64,000 bases of DNA, taken from the NCBI GenBank assembly GCA_905479065.1, contig CAJQLB010000017.1, positions 26,833 through 90,832 on the forward strand, written 5' to 3'. The notes under the pieces are model-generated. The model was given only the letters and a program-made list of their open reading frames with translations. It was not told where the DNA came from and searched no databases. A program made the position numbers and the translations under genes. This DNA is from an uncultured Flavobacteriaceae bacterium. GTDB lineage: Bacteria; Bacteroidota; Bacteroidia; Flavobacteriales; Flavobacteriaceae. How positions within the stretch are numbered: the first letter of the stretch is position 1; each line of letters opens with the position of its first letter. Positions 52,590 through 61,296 of this stretch are shown piece by piece.

Positions 52590-55421
52590 CTAATGTAATT
52601 CTTTTCTTAAAAACTTAGCTGTGTAGCTTGTTTGATGTTTGATTATTTCTTCGGGGCTCCCTTCAACGACTATCTGACCACCTCCTTTTCCTCCTTCAAA
52701 TCCAATATCGATAATATGGTCTACAGTTTTAATTACATCCAAATTATGTTCGATGATTAAAACAGTATTTCCTTTATTAGCTAATTTATTCAATACCTGC
52801 ATCAGAACTCTGATATCCTCAAAATGCAAACCTGTCGTCGGTTCATCCAAAATATAAAATGTATTTCCCGTATCCCTTTTAGAAAGCTCTGAAGCGAGCT
52901 TGATTCGTTGTGCTTCACCTCCTGAAAGTGTAGTGCTTTGTTGCCCTAATGAAATGTACCCCAATCCAACATCTTGTATGGTCTTTAGTTTTTTATAAAT
53001 TTTAGGAATTAATTCAAAAAATAAAACAGCTTCATTGATTGTCATACTCAAGACATCACTGATGCTTTTTCCTTTATAACGAATTTCAAGGGTTTCTCTG
53101 TTAAATCGTTTACCTTGACATGTTTCACAGTCTACATAGACATCGGGTAAAAAATTCATCTCTATAACTCTTAGCCCACCTCCCTTGCAAGTTTCGCAAC
53201 GTCCACCGCTAACATTAAAACTAAATCTTCCAGGTTTATAACCTCGAATCATGGCTTCAGGTATTTTGGCAAATAAACTCCGTATTTCACTAAAAGTGCC
53301 AGTATAAGTAGCAGGGTTACTTCTTGGAGTTCGCCCGATGGGTGATTGATTTATATCGATAACTTTATCAATATGATTAAGACCCTCAATACTCTTAAAG
53401 GGCATAATTTGCTTTACACCATTGAAATAGTGATTATTTAAAATTGGATATAAAGTTTGATTTATTAACGTGCTTTTACCACTGCCAGAAACTCCTGTTA
53501 TACCAATCATTTTTCCAAGTGGAAAACTAACAGAGATGTTTTTTAGATTATTTCCTGTGCATCCGGAAAGAGTTATTTTTTTACCATTGCCCTTACGTCG
53601 TTTTTTTGGAATATCAATATGCTTTGTTCCATTAATGTAGGCTGCTGTCAATGTTTGATGTGTCAATAACTCTTTAAAAGTGCCTTTACTTATAATTTTT
53701 CCTCCGTGTTTTCCGGCAAAAGGTCCGATATCAATAACGTAATCAGCTCGCTTAATCATATCCTTGTCATGTTCTACGACTAACACAGAATTACCGATAT
53801 CTCTTAAAGCTATGAGTGAGTTTATCAATCTCTCGTTGTCTCTTTGGTGTAAACCGATGCTCGGTTCATCTAAAATGTAGAGAACTCCAACTAATTGAGA
53901 ACCAATTTGTGTTGCGAGTCTAATTCGCTGTGCTTCTCCACCAGATAATGATTTCGAACTACGGTTTAGTGAAAGATATGTGAGTCCAACGTCAACTAAA
54001 AATTGAATTCTATTTTTTATTTCTTTTATAATTTCGTTCGCAATGATATTCTGTTTTTTTGACAGGAAATTGTCTAAATTATGAAACCAATCATTGAGTT
54101 CAACGACATCCATGCGTGCTAAGTCTGAAATATTTTTATTGTTAAGTTTAAAATACAGAGATTCTTTTTTCAGTCTGGAGCCCTCGCATGATGGGCATAC
54201 TACCTTATCCATATATTCTTTGGCCCATCTTTTAAGTGATTTAGAGTCGGCATGTTGATGTTGATTTTTTATAAAATTTGCAATCCCTTCGAAATCAATA
54301 TTGTAATTTCTTGTTATTCCTAAGGTTTTACTATCAACTGTAAACTTGTCTTTGCCACCGAAAAATATGATATCGAGAGCCTCTTTCGGAATCTTTTTTA
54401 TTGGATCACTTAAATTAAAATTAAAACGTTTCGCTATTAATTCTAATTGTTTGAAAATCCATGTATTTTTTTGAGGTCCTTGAGGGGCAAGGCCTCCGGC
54501 TGTTATAGAAATATTATCATCAGGTACAATTTTTTCCAAATTAACTTCATAAAGGGTTCCAATACCATTACATTTTGGACAAGCACCTTTTGGAGAATTA
54601 AAGGAAAAATTATTAGGTTCAGGATTTGGGTATGAAATGCCAGTTTTAGGACACATAAGATCTCTACTAAAGTACCGAGCTTCATGTGTTTCATGGTCCA
54701 TCACTATGAGGACATTATTACCGTGATACATAGCGGTTTTTATGGTTTCAGAAAGACGTTTTTGGTCCTCAACTGAATCCTCAATTTTAAGTCTATCAAT
54801 AACGATCTCTATATCATGAGTCTTATAGCGATCTAATTTCATCCCTTTTACCAAATCTCTTACTTCACCATCCACTCGTACTTTTACAAAGCCTTGTTTT
54901 GCTATTTGTTCAAAAAGCTCTCTGTAATGCCCTTTTCGCGACCGAATAATCGGAGCAAGTATAATAATTCTTTTATTTTTAAAGCTTTGAAGAATAAGCG
55001 ATTCAATTTGTGAATCACTGTAGCTTACCATTTTCAATCCTGTATTAAAACTATAGGCATCACTGGCTCTAGCATATAACAAACGCAAAAAATCATAAAT
55101 TTCTGTGATAGTACCCACAGTAGAACGTGGCGATTTATTGGTTGTTTTTTGTTCAATGGCAATTACAGGTGAAAGACCATCAATTTTGTCAACATCAGGA
55201 CGTTCTAAACCTCCCAGAAATTGTCGTGCATACGCTGAGAAGGTTTCTATATACCGCCGCTGACCTTCGGCATAAATGGTGTCAAATGCCAATGATGATT
55301 TGCCGCTTCCGGACAACCCAGTTATTACGACTAACTGTTCTCTAGGTATAGAAATATCGATATTTTGTAAGTTGTGAACGCGCGCACCTTTCACTTCAAT
55401 GTACTCTTCGAATTGACCCAT
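52590..55421 (-). CDS. uvrA: Excinuclease ABC subunit A
   Basis: UvrA finds DNA damage and loads UvrB in nucleotide excision repair. From the chosen start the protein has 943 residues, which is the usual length. It has two ABC ATPase domains: the first with G-L-S-G-S-G-K-S-S near residue 35, the second with G-V-S-G-S-G-K-S-T. Both L-S-G-G-E-A-Q-R-I signatures are present. The zinc-finger cysteines appear in C-P-K-C-N-G-I-G, C-P-S-C-E-G and C-E-T-C-K-G / C-E-T-C-Q-G-K-R. A frame open from a TTG at 55475 would add 18 residues; the ATG at 55421 is preferred because a TACCTTTA -7-like element lies at 55437-55444, inside that extension, and the mature family N-terminus starts here. Confidence 0.97.
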   Translation of the reverse strand: MGQFEEYIEVKGARVHNLQNIDISIPREQLVVITGLSGSGKSSLAFDTIYAEGQRRYIETFSAYARQFLGGLERPDVDKIDGLSPVIAIEQKTTNKSPRSTVGTITEIYDFLRLLYARASDAYSFNTGLKMVSYSDSQIESLILQSFKNKRIIILAPIIRSRKGHYRELFEQIAKQGFVKVRVDGEVRDLVKGMKLDRYKTHDIEIVIDRLKIEDSVEDQKRLSETIKTAMYHGNNVLIVMDHETHEARYFSRDLMCPKTGISYPNPEPNNFSFNSPKGACPKCNGIGTLYEVNLEKIVPDDNISITAGGLAPQGPQKNTWIFKQLELIAKRFNFNLSDPIKKIPKEALDIIFFGGKDKFTVDSKTLGITRNYNIDFEGIANFIKNQHQHADSKSLKRWAKEYMDKVVCPSCEGSRLKKESLYFKLNNKNISDLARMDVVELNDWFHNLDNFLSKKQNIIANEIIKEIKNRIQFLVDVGLTYLSLNRSSKSLSGGEAQRIRLATQIGSQLVGVLYILDEPSIGLHQRDNERLINSLIALRDIGNSVLVVEHDKDMIKRADYVIDIGPFAGKHGGKIISKGTFKELLTHQTLTAAYINGTKHIDIPKKRRKGNGKKITLSGCTGNNLKNISVSFPLGKMIGITGVSGSGKSTLINQTLYPILNNHYFNGVKQIMPFKSIEGLNHIDKVIDINQSPIGRTPRSNPATYTGTFSEIRSLFAKIPEAMIRGYKPGRFSFNVSGGRCETCKGGGLRVIEMNFLPDVYVDCETCQGKRFNRETLEIRYKGKSISDVLSMTINEAVLFFELIPKIYKKLKTIQDVGLGYISLGQQSTTLSGGEAQRIKLASELSKRDTGNTFYILDEPTTGLHFEDIRVLMQVLNKLANKGNTVLIIEHNLDVIKTVDHIIDIGFEGGKGGGQIVVEGSPEEIIKHQTSYTAKFLRKELH

Positions 55422-55624
55422 AGCTTTTGAAAGATGTAAAGGTACTGTTTTGGTCCATAAAAGGAAAGAAATCAATCATCATAGAAAATGATTTATAAAC
55501 GGACTTAAAAAAAAAGAACTTTTTATGTCTCATCGGCTTATGTTACAACAGAATACTTGTGTATTTATTCCATTGAAGTCATTAGATTTAGTTATTTTAG
55601 ACTCCATTCAAGATAAATAGTGTT

Positions 55625-56623
55625 ATGAAAAATAATTCTTCCAGATTCGCATCAAAATTATTTGCTTGTTGGCATCCGGTAAGTTATTGTTCTGAAGTAA
55701 CAAAAAAGCCGTTTGCAACAAAACTTTTAGACGAGCCTCTTGTTATTTGGCGAGGAAAGGATGGTCAAGTACATGCGATGAAAGATTTATGTATTCATCG
55801 GGGAACGGCCTTATCATTAGGTTGGGTGAAAAATGACTGTATTGTATGCCCATATCATGCCTGGGAATACGATAAATCAGGGAGTTGCGTTCGTATACCT
55901 CAAGCTCCAAACACACCAATTCCAAAAAAAGCAAAAATATCTGTGTATTGGTGTGTGGAAAAATATGGGCTCATATGGGTTGCTTTAAAGGAGCCGGAGT
56001 ATCAATTGCCTGTCATACCTGAGTTTAATGATTCCAATTACAAATTTGTTAATACAGGTCCTTTTGATTGGGAAAGTGATGCGTCTAGGCAAGTTGAAAA
56101 TTTTACAGATTTGGGACATTTTCCTTGGGTTCATCCAGGTTTACTTGGTGAGCCTGATCGTCCTGAGGTACCTGCTTGTAATGTGAAGATTGACAAGGCA
56201 GTATTGCATTATACGATTGTAAGACCAGAATCAATAAACTCGAAAGAGTTTCCAATTTTTGGAAATAAAATTGTAGTAAATCCTGTGCGGAAAAGTACAT
56301 ATCAACTCCATTTGCCTTACACTATCGTTTTACGAGTTGGTTGGGGAGGGACAGAATGTATTTTAGATTTATTTGTTTCTCAGCCTATTTCAAAAAATAA
56401 GTGTAGAGGATTTTGTATTGTGGGACGAAACTTCAATCATCATATCTCAGATAAAGTATACAAGGACTTTGAAAAGGTTATTTTTGGTCAAGATAAGCGT
56501 ATTGTGGAGTCACAGAGACCTGAACAAGTTCCTTTTGATTTCACAGAGGAACTTCACTTGAAGTTTGACGCGGTTGCGATGAACTATAGGAAAGCCATGA
56601 AAAAGGAACGTCTAAATGATTAA
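55625..56623 (+). CDS. Rieske non-haem iron oxygenase (oxygenase component)
   Basis: This 332-residue protein has the two sites of a ring-hydroxylating or demethylating Rieske oxygenase. The [2Fe-2S] Rieske site is C56-x-H58 and C75-x2-H78 (C-I-H-R-G, C-P-Y-H-A-W). The mononuclear iron site is D162-L-G-H165-F-P-W-V-H170. The later F-G-Q-D-K-R-I-V-E-S-Q-R-P segment holds the expected acidic and Gln residues. The short length resembles the VanA/phthalate-dioxygenase group, which carry out O- or N-demethylation or hydroxylation on aromatics or related rings. It has no fused reductase domain, and no reductase or ferredoxin gene is adjacent. The substrate is unknown. Confidence 0.92.
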   Translation: MKNNSSRFASKLFACWHPVSYCSEVTKKPFATKLLDEPLVIWRGKDGQVHAMKDLCIHRGTALSLGWVKNDCIVCPYHAWEYDKSGSCVRIPQAPNTPIPKKAKISVYWCVEKYGLIWVALKEPEYQLPVIPEFNDSNYKFVNTGPFDWESDASRQVENFTDLGHFPWVHPGLLGEPDRPEVPACNVKIDKAVLHYTIVRPESINSKEFPIFGNKIVVNPVRKSTYQLHLPYTIVLRVGWGGTECILDLFVSQPISKNKCRGFCIVGRNFNHHISDKVYKDFEKVIFGQDKRIVESQRPEQVPFDFTEELHLKFDAVAMNYRKAMKKERLND

Positions 56624-56647
56624 TGTGACATCAATAGTCATCAAAAA

Positions 56648-57376
56648 TCAATTTTCAGAATTTAGTGATTTTTCACCTTTTATGTTTCTTAATTCTAATC
56701 CCAAAAACAACAATTTGTGGAATGTTGGCAATTGAGCGCCACTTTTAGTTTTTATCCAATCAGACCAAGTCGCTTCAATACCGTCAATCGGTAACAAGGC
56801 TGTCCACATTTTAAAACTTTTAGGTTTACCAGTAGAATCAAAGGACCAAAGATATGAATCTCCTGGAGTTGAGCCTCCCATTGTATAGGTAACTAGTAGT
56901 CCTTCATTACCATTTGCTAGGGTTACTACAGAACGCTTCACTCCGTCGTCAAAAACTTTGTATGGTGCTACCAACCAAAAAGAGTCGTTGTTAAAATAAG
57001 ACAACGCTTTATCTACAAGCTCATCACGTTTTTCATCGACAACATTAAAATTGTGAACGGATGCTAAACTTCGCTCAATGTAATTTAAGTGCAGATCTAC
57101 TTTAAAATCTTTCCATTGAACTGTACAAATGTTTTCGCGTTTATTCCATTTGTATTGACGAGTATTTCGAAAGGACCATTCGATATAATCGGTTTCTTTA
57201 TAAGATTCGTAATCAAGTGAATTAAGCATGTTTTGCGCTAATAAATCAGCTTTTTCACCCTCTTGACCGGTGGGTAAATCCTCATTGTACTTTAGATATA
57301 AAACTCCAAAAAACAAAGAGGTAGGTAGGGTTAGGAAAATAATGATTCCTAAAATTATTTTAAATATTTTCTTCAT
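56648..57376 (-). CDS. Conserved membrane-anchored protein of unknown function
   Basis: This protein of about 242 residues has an N-terminal hydrophobic helix (residues ~5-27) and no lipobox, so it is probably anchored in the inner membrane facing the periplasm. The soluble part has alternating strands with conserved-looking Trp/Tyr positions (Y-I-E-W-S-F-R, C-T-V-Q-W-K-D-F-K-V, F-W-L-V-A-P-Y-K-V-F-D-D-G, G-S-T-P-G-D-S-Y-L-W) that could form a lipocalin-like beta sheet. I recognise no catalytic motif. Similar 230-250 residue proteins are common in Bacteroidota. I use the MKK start at 57376; an ATG two codons earlier is possible. It is convergent with the Rieske oxygenase gene (24-base gap). 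Confidence 0.68.
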   Translation of the reverse strand: MKKIFKIILGIIIFLTLPTSLFFGVLYLKYNEDLPTGQEGEKADLLAQNMLNSLDYESYKETDYIEWSFRNTRQYKWNKRENICTVQWKDFKVDLHLNYIERSLASVHNFNVVDEKRDELVDKALSYFNNDSFWLVAPYKVFDDGVKRSVVTLANGNEGLLVTYTMGGSTPGDSYLWSFDSTGKPKSFKMWTALLPIDGIEATWSDWIKTKSGAQLPTFHKLLFLGLELRNIKGEKSLNSEN

Positions 57377-57540
57377 GAGCAACGCTTTTGTAAAAGGAAA
57401 TACAAATACTGATCTTAATACTAATTTTTAAAAGCATAAACTTCAACACCGGAATAATGACAAAGAAGTTCGTTTTTTATTAGTAAAAATATCATACGCG
57501 CAGCTGGATGGTTACGATAAAAAACAAACATGACTCAATT

Positions 57541-58143
57541 TTAATTAGTTGCTTGTGAAGATAAGATTTTTAGTTCGTTTTTAGAATAAAAAAATAAATC
57601 TTTAAAGAAGAGTTTGAATTCTGATTCAAAGTCATGGTAGTAGTAACTTAAATCATTAATTGCTAAATTCATTTTAGATTGATACCTGGTTCTTTTATTC
57701 ATACCCTGTAATACTTCTTGAATACCATCCATGGAGGCATAATTTAAAAGCCAATTGTCAGAAATCATGTAAGGAATGAATTTTTGCACTTTCAAGGGTA
57801 ATAAATCGTGAAATTCATTTAAATAATTATAAAAATTATCACAATAAAGCGGTAAGGGGATGTTTGAATAATCATACCAGTTTTTTGCTAAAAAATGATC
57901 GTAAAAAATATCGACAATGACACCTGAGTAATGACTATATTTTTTATGTAGACGTTTTGTACTTTGTCTTACAATATGATGATTGTCTGTGAATGTGTCA
58001 ATATGTCTATGCAAAAGCACCCCTATTTGAACTTGTTCGGGATATATTTTGTATTGTTTTCCTTTGATGCTATCTGCCATAAAATTACCAATGATAATTT
58101 CAGGGTTATCTCCCGATAATAATATGTGGGCTAAATAATTCAT
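57541..58143 (-). CDS. Acyl carrier protein phosphodiesterase-like protein
   Basis: This 200-residue protein matches the AcpH/DUF479 family, which removes the 4'-phosphopantetheine arm from acyl carrier protein. It has M-N-Y-L-A-H near the start, D-N-P-E-I-I-I-G-N-F-M-A-D (the family's Gly-Asn-x-x-x-Asp), G-V-L-L-H-R-H-I-D-T-F-T-D and a D-I-F-Y-D-H-F-L-A motif carrying the metal-ligand His and Asp. All are intact. It is an HD-like metal-dependent phosphodiesterase by family. It is divergent from glmM with a 72-base gap. Confidence 0.9.
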   Translation of the reverse strand: MNYLAHILLSGDNPEIIIGNFMADSIKGKQYKIYPEQVQIGVLLHRHIDTFTDNHHIVRQSTKRLHKKYSHYSGVIVDIFYDHFLAKNWYDYSNIPLPLYCDNFYNYLNEFHDLLPLKVQKFIPYMISDNWLLNYASMDGIQEVLQGMNKRTRYQSKMNLAINDLSYYYHDFESEFKLFFKDLFFYSKNELKILSSQATN

Positions 58144-58190
58144 TGTTGTAATTTACAAAATGTGATAAAAGAATTACGATTTTGAAATGT

Positions 58191-58198
58191 TATATTTG
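58191..58198 (+). promoter_or_regulatory. -7 element of glmM promoter
   Basis: TATATTTG at 58191-58198 is a full -7 match 18 bases before the ATG at 58216. I see no TTTG at the right distance upstream, so only this half of the promoter is supported. Confidence 0.55.
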
Positions 58199-58215
58199 CG
58201 TTCTAAAAATTAATT

Positions 58216-59607
58216 ATGACTCTAATAAAATCGATATCAGGAATTAGAGGTACCATTGGTGGTACTGTTGGTGATAATCTCACACCTGTTGATGTTGTCA
58301 AATTTGCCTCGGCCTATGGAATTTGGCTTAAACAGCAAAGAAATAAAGATAACTATAAAGTTGTGGTTGGTCGTGATGCGAGAATTTCTGGCGAAATGAT
58401 TCAAAATTTGGTAATGAATACCTTAGTTGGACTTGGTATTCATGTTGTTGATATTGGTCTATCAACTACGCCTACAGTGGAAGTTGCTGTTCCTATAGAA
58501 TTTGCAGACGGAGGAATTATATTAACTGCGAGTCATAACCCTAAGCAATGGAATGCATTAAAATTATTAAATTTTAAAGGGGAATTTTTAAATGCGAAAG
58601 AAGGACAGAACATACTTGATATTGCTGAATCGAAAGACATGTCGTTTTCGACTGTTAATACTTTAGGAAAAATCACCAAAAATGAGGCATATATTGATAT
58701 TCATATAGATGAGGTCTTAAAGTTACCTTTAGTTGATGTGAAAGCTATTAAAAAGGCTGGATTTAAAATAGTTGTGGACGGTGTTAATTCATCAGGAGGC
58801 ATCGCAGTACCTAAATTATTAGAGCGTTTAGGGGTACATACTGTGGAGCTTTACTGCACGCCTAATGGGCACTTCCCTCACAATCCAGAACCTCTAAAAG
58901 AACATTTGACGGATTTATCTAAACTTGTGATTCAAGAGCGGGCTGACTTCGGTATTGTAGTAGATCCAGATGTAGACCGACTTGCTTTTGTGTGTGAGAA
59001 TGGAGATATGTTTGGAGAAGAATACACCTTAGTAGCTTGTGCTGATTATGTGTTGAGTAAAACTTCAGGCAACACTGTGAGTAATATGAGTTCAACGAGA
59101 GCATTAAGAGACATTACATTATCCCATGGACAGAATTATCAAGCTAGCGCTGTCGGTGAAGTTAATGTGGTAGAGTTAATGAAATTGAACAAGGCCATAA
59201 TTGGAGGTGAGGGTAATGGTGGTATTATCTATCCTGAATTACACTATGGTCGTGACGCTCTCGTTGGCATTGCATTGTTTTTGAGCTTACTCGCCGAAAA
59301 AAATATGTCAGTAAGTTCCTTAAGAAATAGTTATCCGTCTTATTTTATGAGTAAAAATAAAATTCAACTCACACCAAATTTAGATGTTGATAGTATTCTA
59401 GATAAAATGAAGTATCGCTACGAAGATCAGCAAATAAACGATATTGATGGCGTTAAAATAGACTTTGAAGATTGTTGGGTGCACCTTCGTAAGAGTAATA
59501 CTGAACCAATTATAAGGATTTATACCGAAGCATTTTCACAAAATGAAGCCAATAGTTTAGCTGAAAAAATAATTACTGAAATTCAACAGGAAGTTAAGGG
59601 ATTATAG
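58216..59607 (+). CDS. glmM: Phosphoglucosamine mutase
   Basis: This enzyme interconverts glucosamine-6-phosphate and glucosamine-1-phosphate on the route to UDP-GlcNAc for peptidoglycan and lipopolysaccharide. The 463-residue protein carries the phosphoserine loop T-A-S106-H-N-P, the start I-S-G-I-R-G, the metal site D-P-D-V-D-R, the sugar loop G-E-G-N-G-G, and the phosphate-binding R-K-S-N-T-E-P-I-I-R-I. These are characteristic of the Bacteroidota glmM group, although phosphomannomutase activity cannot be ruled out from motifs alone. Confidence 0.93.
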   Translation: MTLIKSISGIRGTIGGTVGDNLTPVDVVKFASAYGIWLKQQRNKDNYKVVVGRDARISGEMIQNLVMNTLVGLGIHVVDIGLSTTPTVEVAVPIEFADGGIILTASHNPKQWNALKLLNFKGEFLNAKEGQNILDIAESKDMSFSTVNTLGKITKNEAYIDIHIDEVLKLPLVDVKAIKKAGFKIVVDGVNSSGGIAVPKLLERLGVHTVELYCTPNGHFPHNPEPLKEHLTDLSKLVIQERADFGIVVDPDVDRLAFVCENGDMFGEEYTLVACADYVLSKTSGNTVSNMSSTRALRDITLSHGQNYQASAVGEVNVVELMKLNKAIIGGEGNGGIIYPELHYGRDALVGIALFLSLLAEKNMSVSSLRNSYPSYFMSKNKIQLTPNLDVDSILDKMKYRYEDQQINDIDGVKIDFEDCWVHLRKSNTEPIIRIYTEAFSQNEANSLAEKIITEIQQEVKGL

Positions 59608-59688
59608 ATTAAATGAAAATAAGTATCTTCTATCTTTGAGACCTCATTATCAATTAAAGGTGTCCTTTATTTGCTAATATGGTTTCAT

Positions 59689-60579
59689 TTATCGATACTT
59701 AGTTGGTACAGCATCTTTATGTTTCCATCGTTTATGTGTCCATAAATAATATTCAGGAGCTTCATAAATTTGTTTTTCAAGCAGTCCCAGAAACGTATCC
59801 GTAATTTCATAATCTTTGAAACTGTGCGGATTCTCAGCGATTGTTTCAAAAGTTGTTTCGTAATAACCACGTTTGGTTTTTTTTACACTAAAAAAAACGA
59901 CTGACATATCTAATTTTTTTGCTAACATTTCAGCCCCGGTGTGCACGGGTACCATTATTCCCATAAATTTCTCCCAATGATAAGCTTTGTTAATTTTAGG
60001 AGATTGGTCCGCATTAAAGCCATTAATGGTCAACTCCCCCAGTTTTTTTAAATTTTGGAGTGTTGGGATTGCTTCTTTTGTGGTAATTAAATAACCATTA
60101 AAACGTCCTCTGATACGCTTCACTAATTTGTCAAAATATTTATTTGAAAGACGTTTGTAGACAGCATAACATTTAAATTTCACATACCTGTCTAGAATGA
60201 ATATCCACTCAAAATTAGCATAATGTCCACACATAAGGACAATACTTCTTTCTCCATCTTCATATTGTTTTAATTCATTAATATTGGTGAACTTATAACG
60301 CCTTTTCAAGTCAAATTCTGAAATGGTCATAAGCTTTATTGATTCAACCATGAGGTCACATAAATGATGATAAAACTTTTTAGAAATTACAGTAATATCA
60401 TGTTGGGTTTTATTCGGAAAAACAAGGTTAAGGTTTGCATTGACAACTTTCCTTCTGTAGCCTACTAAGTGAAACATGAATAAGTATAAAAAATCAGACA
60501 CCATATAAAGTAAACGAAACGGAAGAAGTGATATCATCCATAATATCGGATATATTAAAATATAGGCGACAAGTTGCAT
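59689..60579 (-). CDS. LpxL/HtrB-type lipid A acyltransferase
   Basis: This 296-residue membrane-associated acyltransferase of the HtrB/MsbB family adds secondary acyl chains to lipid A. An N-terminal hydrophobic segment (about 4-38) precedes the catalytic H119-Y-A-N-F-E124 (H-x4-E) motif. G-F-N-A-D-Q-S-P later in the chain corresponds to the substrate-binding D-Q region, and the P-V-H-T-G-A-E-M-L segment is also family-like. The TAnnTTTG element for this gene (complement of 60604-60611) forms a palindrome with that of the divergent rhomboid gene. Confidence 0.93.
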   Translation of the reverse strand: MQLVAYILIYPILWMISLLPFRLLYMVSDFLYLFMFHLVGYRRKVVNANLNLVFPNKTQHDITVISKKFYHHLCDLMVESIKLMTISEFDLKRRYKFTNINELKQYEDGERSIVLMCGHYANFEWIFILDRYVKFKCYAVYKRLSNKYFDKLVKRIRGRFNGYLITTKEAIPTLQNLKKLGELTINGFNADQSPKINKAYHWEKFMGIMVPVHTGAEMLAKKLDMSVVFFSVKKTKRGYYETTFETIAENPHSFKDYEITDTFLGLLEKQIYEAPEYYLWTHKRWKHKDAVPTKYR

Positions 60580-60593
60580 GGTGAAAGTTTAAA

Positions 60594-60622
60594 TTTGTTG
60601 TTGCAAATATATATTATATTTG
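60594..60622 (+). promoter_or_regulatory. Divergent promoter pair for rhomboid (plus) and LpxL (minus) genes
   Basis: For rhomboid, TTTG at 60594-60597 and TATATTTG at 60615-60622 are 17 bases apart. CAAATATA at 60604-60611 reads TATATTTG on the minus strand, pointing to the acyltransferase gene. The two -7 boxes face away from each other with only three bases between them, forming an eight-base inverted repeat. Confidence 0.7.
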
Positions 60623-60651
60623 GTTTTTAACGTTTAAACAATATTAGCAAT

Positions 60652-61296
60652 TTGAATATAGTTACAGTTTTTTTAATAGGAATGAATATTCTTGTGTCGT
60701 TCAAAGGGTTCAATGATTTTTTGTTTTTTGAGAAATATAAATTTAACATAGGGGGTATTAAAAAAGGTGAACAAACCAGATTCTTAATTTCAGGATTTTT
60801 ACACGTTGATCAAGCTCATTTATTTTTCAATTTATTTACCTTATATTTTTTCGCTGATGTTGTAATTTATTTTTTAGGACCGTTAAACTTTTTAATTATT
60901 TATTTTGGAAGCCTTATCGCGGGTAATCTGGTTTCTTTTTACTTTCACAAAAACCAAAATAATTATAGCGCTGTGGGCGCAAGTGGTGCCATTACAGGAG
61001 TTTTGTATTCAGCAATTCTATTAAATCCTGATATGGAACTTTTTGTTATGTTTATTCCAATTCCAATCCCAGCCTATCTTTTTGGTATTGGATATTTATT
61101 GTATTCACTTTATGGTATGAAGAAAAATATTGGTAATATTGGTCATGATGCTCATTTTGGGGGCGCTATAGGGGGTTACGTATTAACGTTGACTCTAGCA
61201 TCTTGGGTGTTTCATGAAAATTTAATGATGGTGCTTTTACTAGCACTTCCAATTGTGTTGTTATTCATTCTTAACAGAACAAACTATCTCAGTTAA
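60652..61296 (+). CDS. Rhomboid family intramembrane serine protease
   Basis: This 214-residue rhomboid protease has about six membrane helices. The catalytic serine is S111 in G-A-S-G, the partner histidine is H168 in H-D-A-H-F-G-G, and the conserved H56-x-x-x-N60 of helix 2 (H-L-F-F-N) is in place. The start is a TTG at 60652 with a perfect promoter upstream; the next in-frame Met is ten residues later and would cut the first membrane helix. Its stop abuts the stop of the TlpA-like gene with no base between. Confidence 0.9.
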   Translation: MNIVTVFLIGMNILVSFKGFNDFLFFEKYKFNIGGIKKGEQTRFLISGFLHVDQAHLFFNLFTLYFFADVVIYFLGPLNFLIIYFGSLIAGNLVSFYFHKNQNNYSAVGASGAITGVLYSAILLNPDMELFVMFIPIPIPAYLFGIGYLLYSLYGMKKNIGNIGHDAHFGGAIGGYVLTLTLASWVFHENLMMVLLLALPIVLLFILNRTNYLS

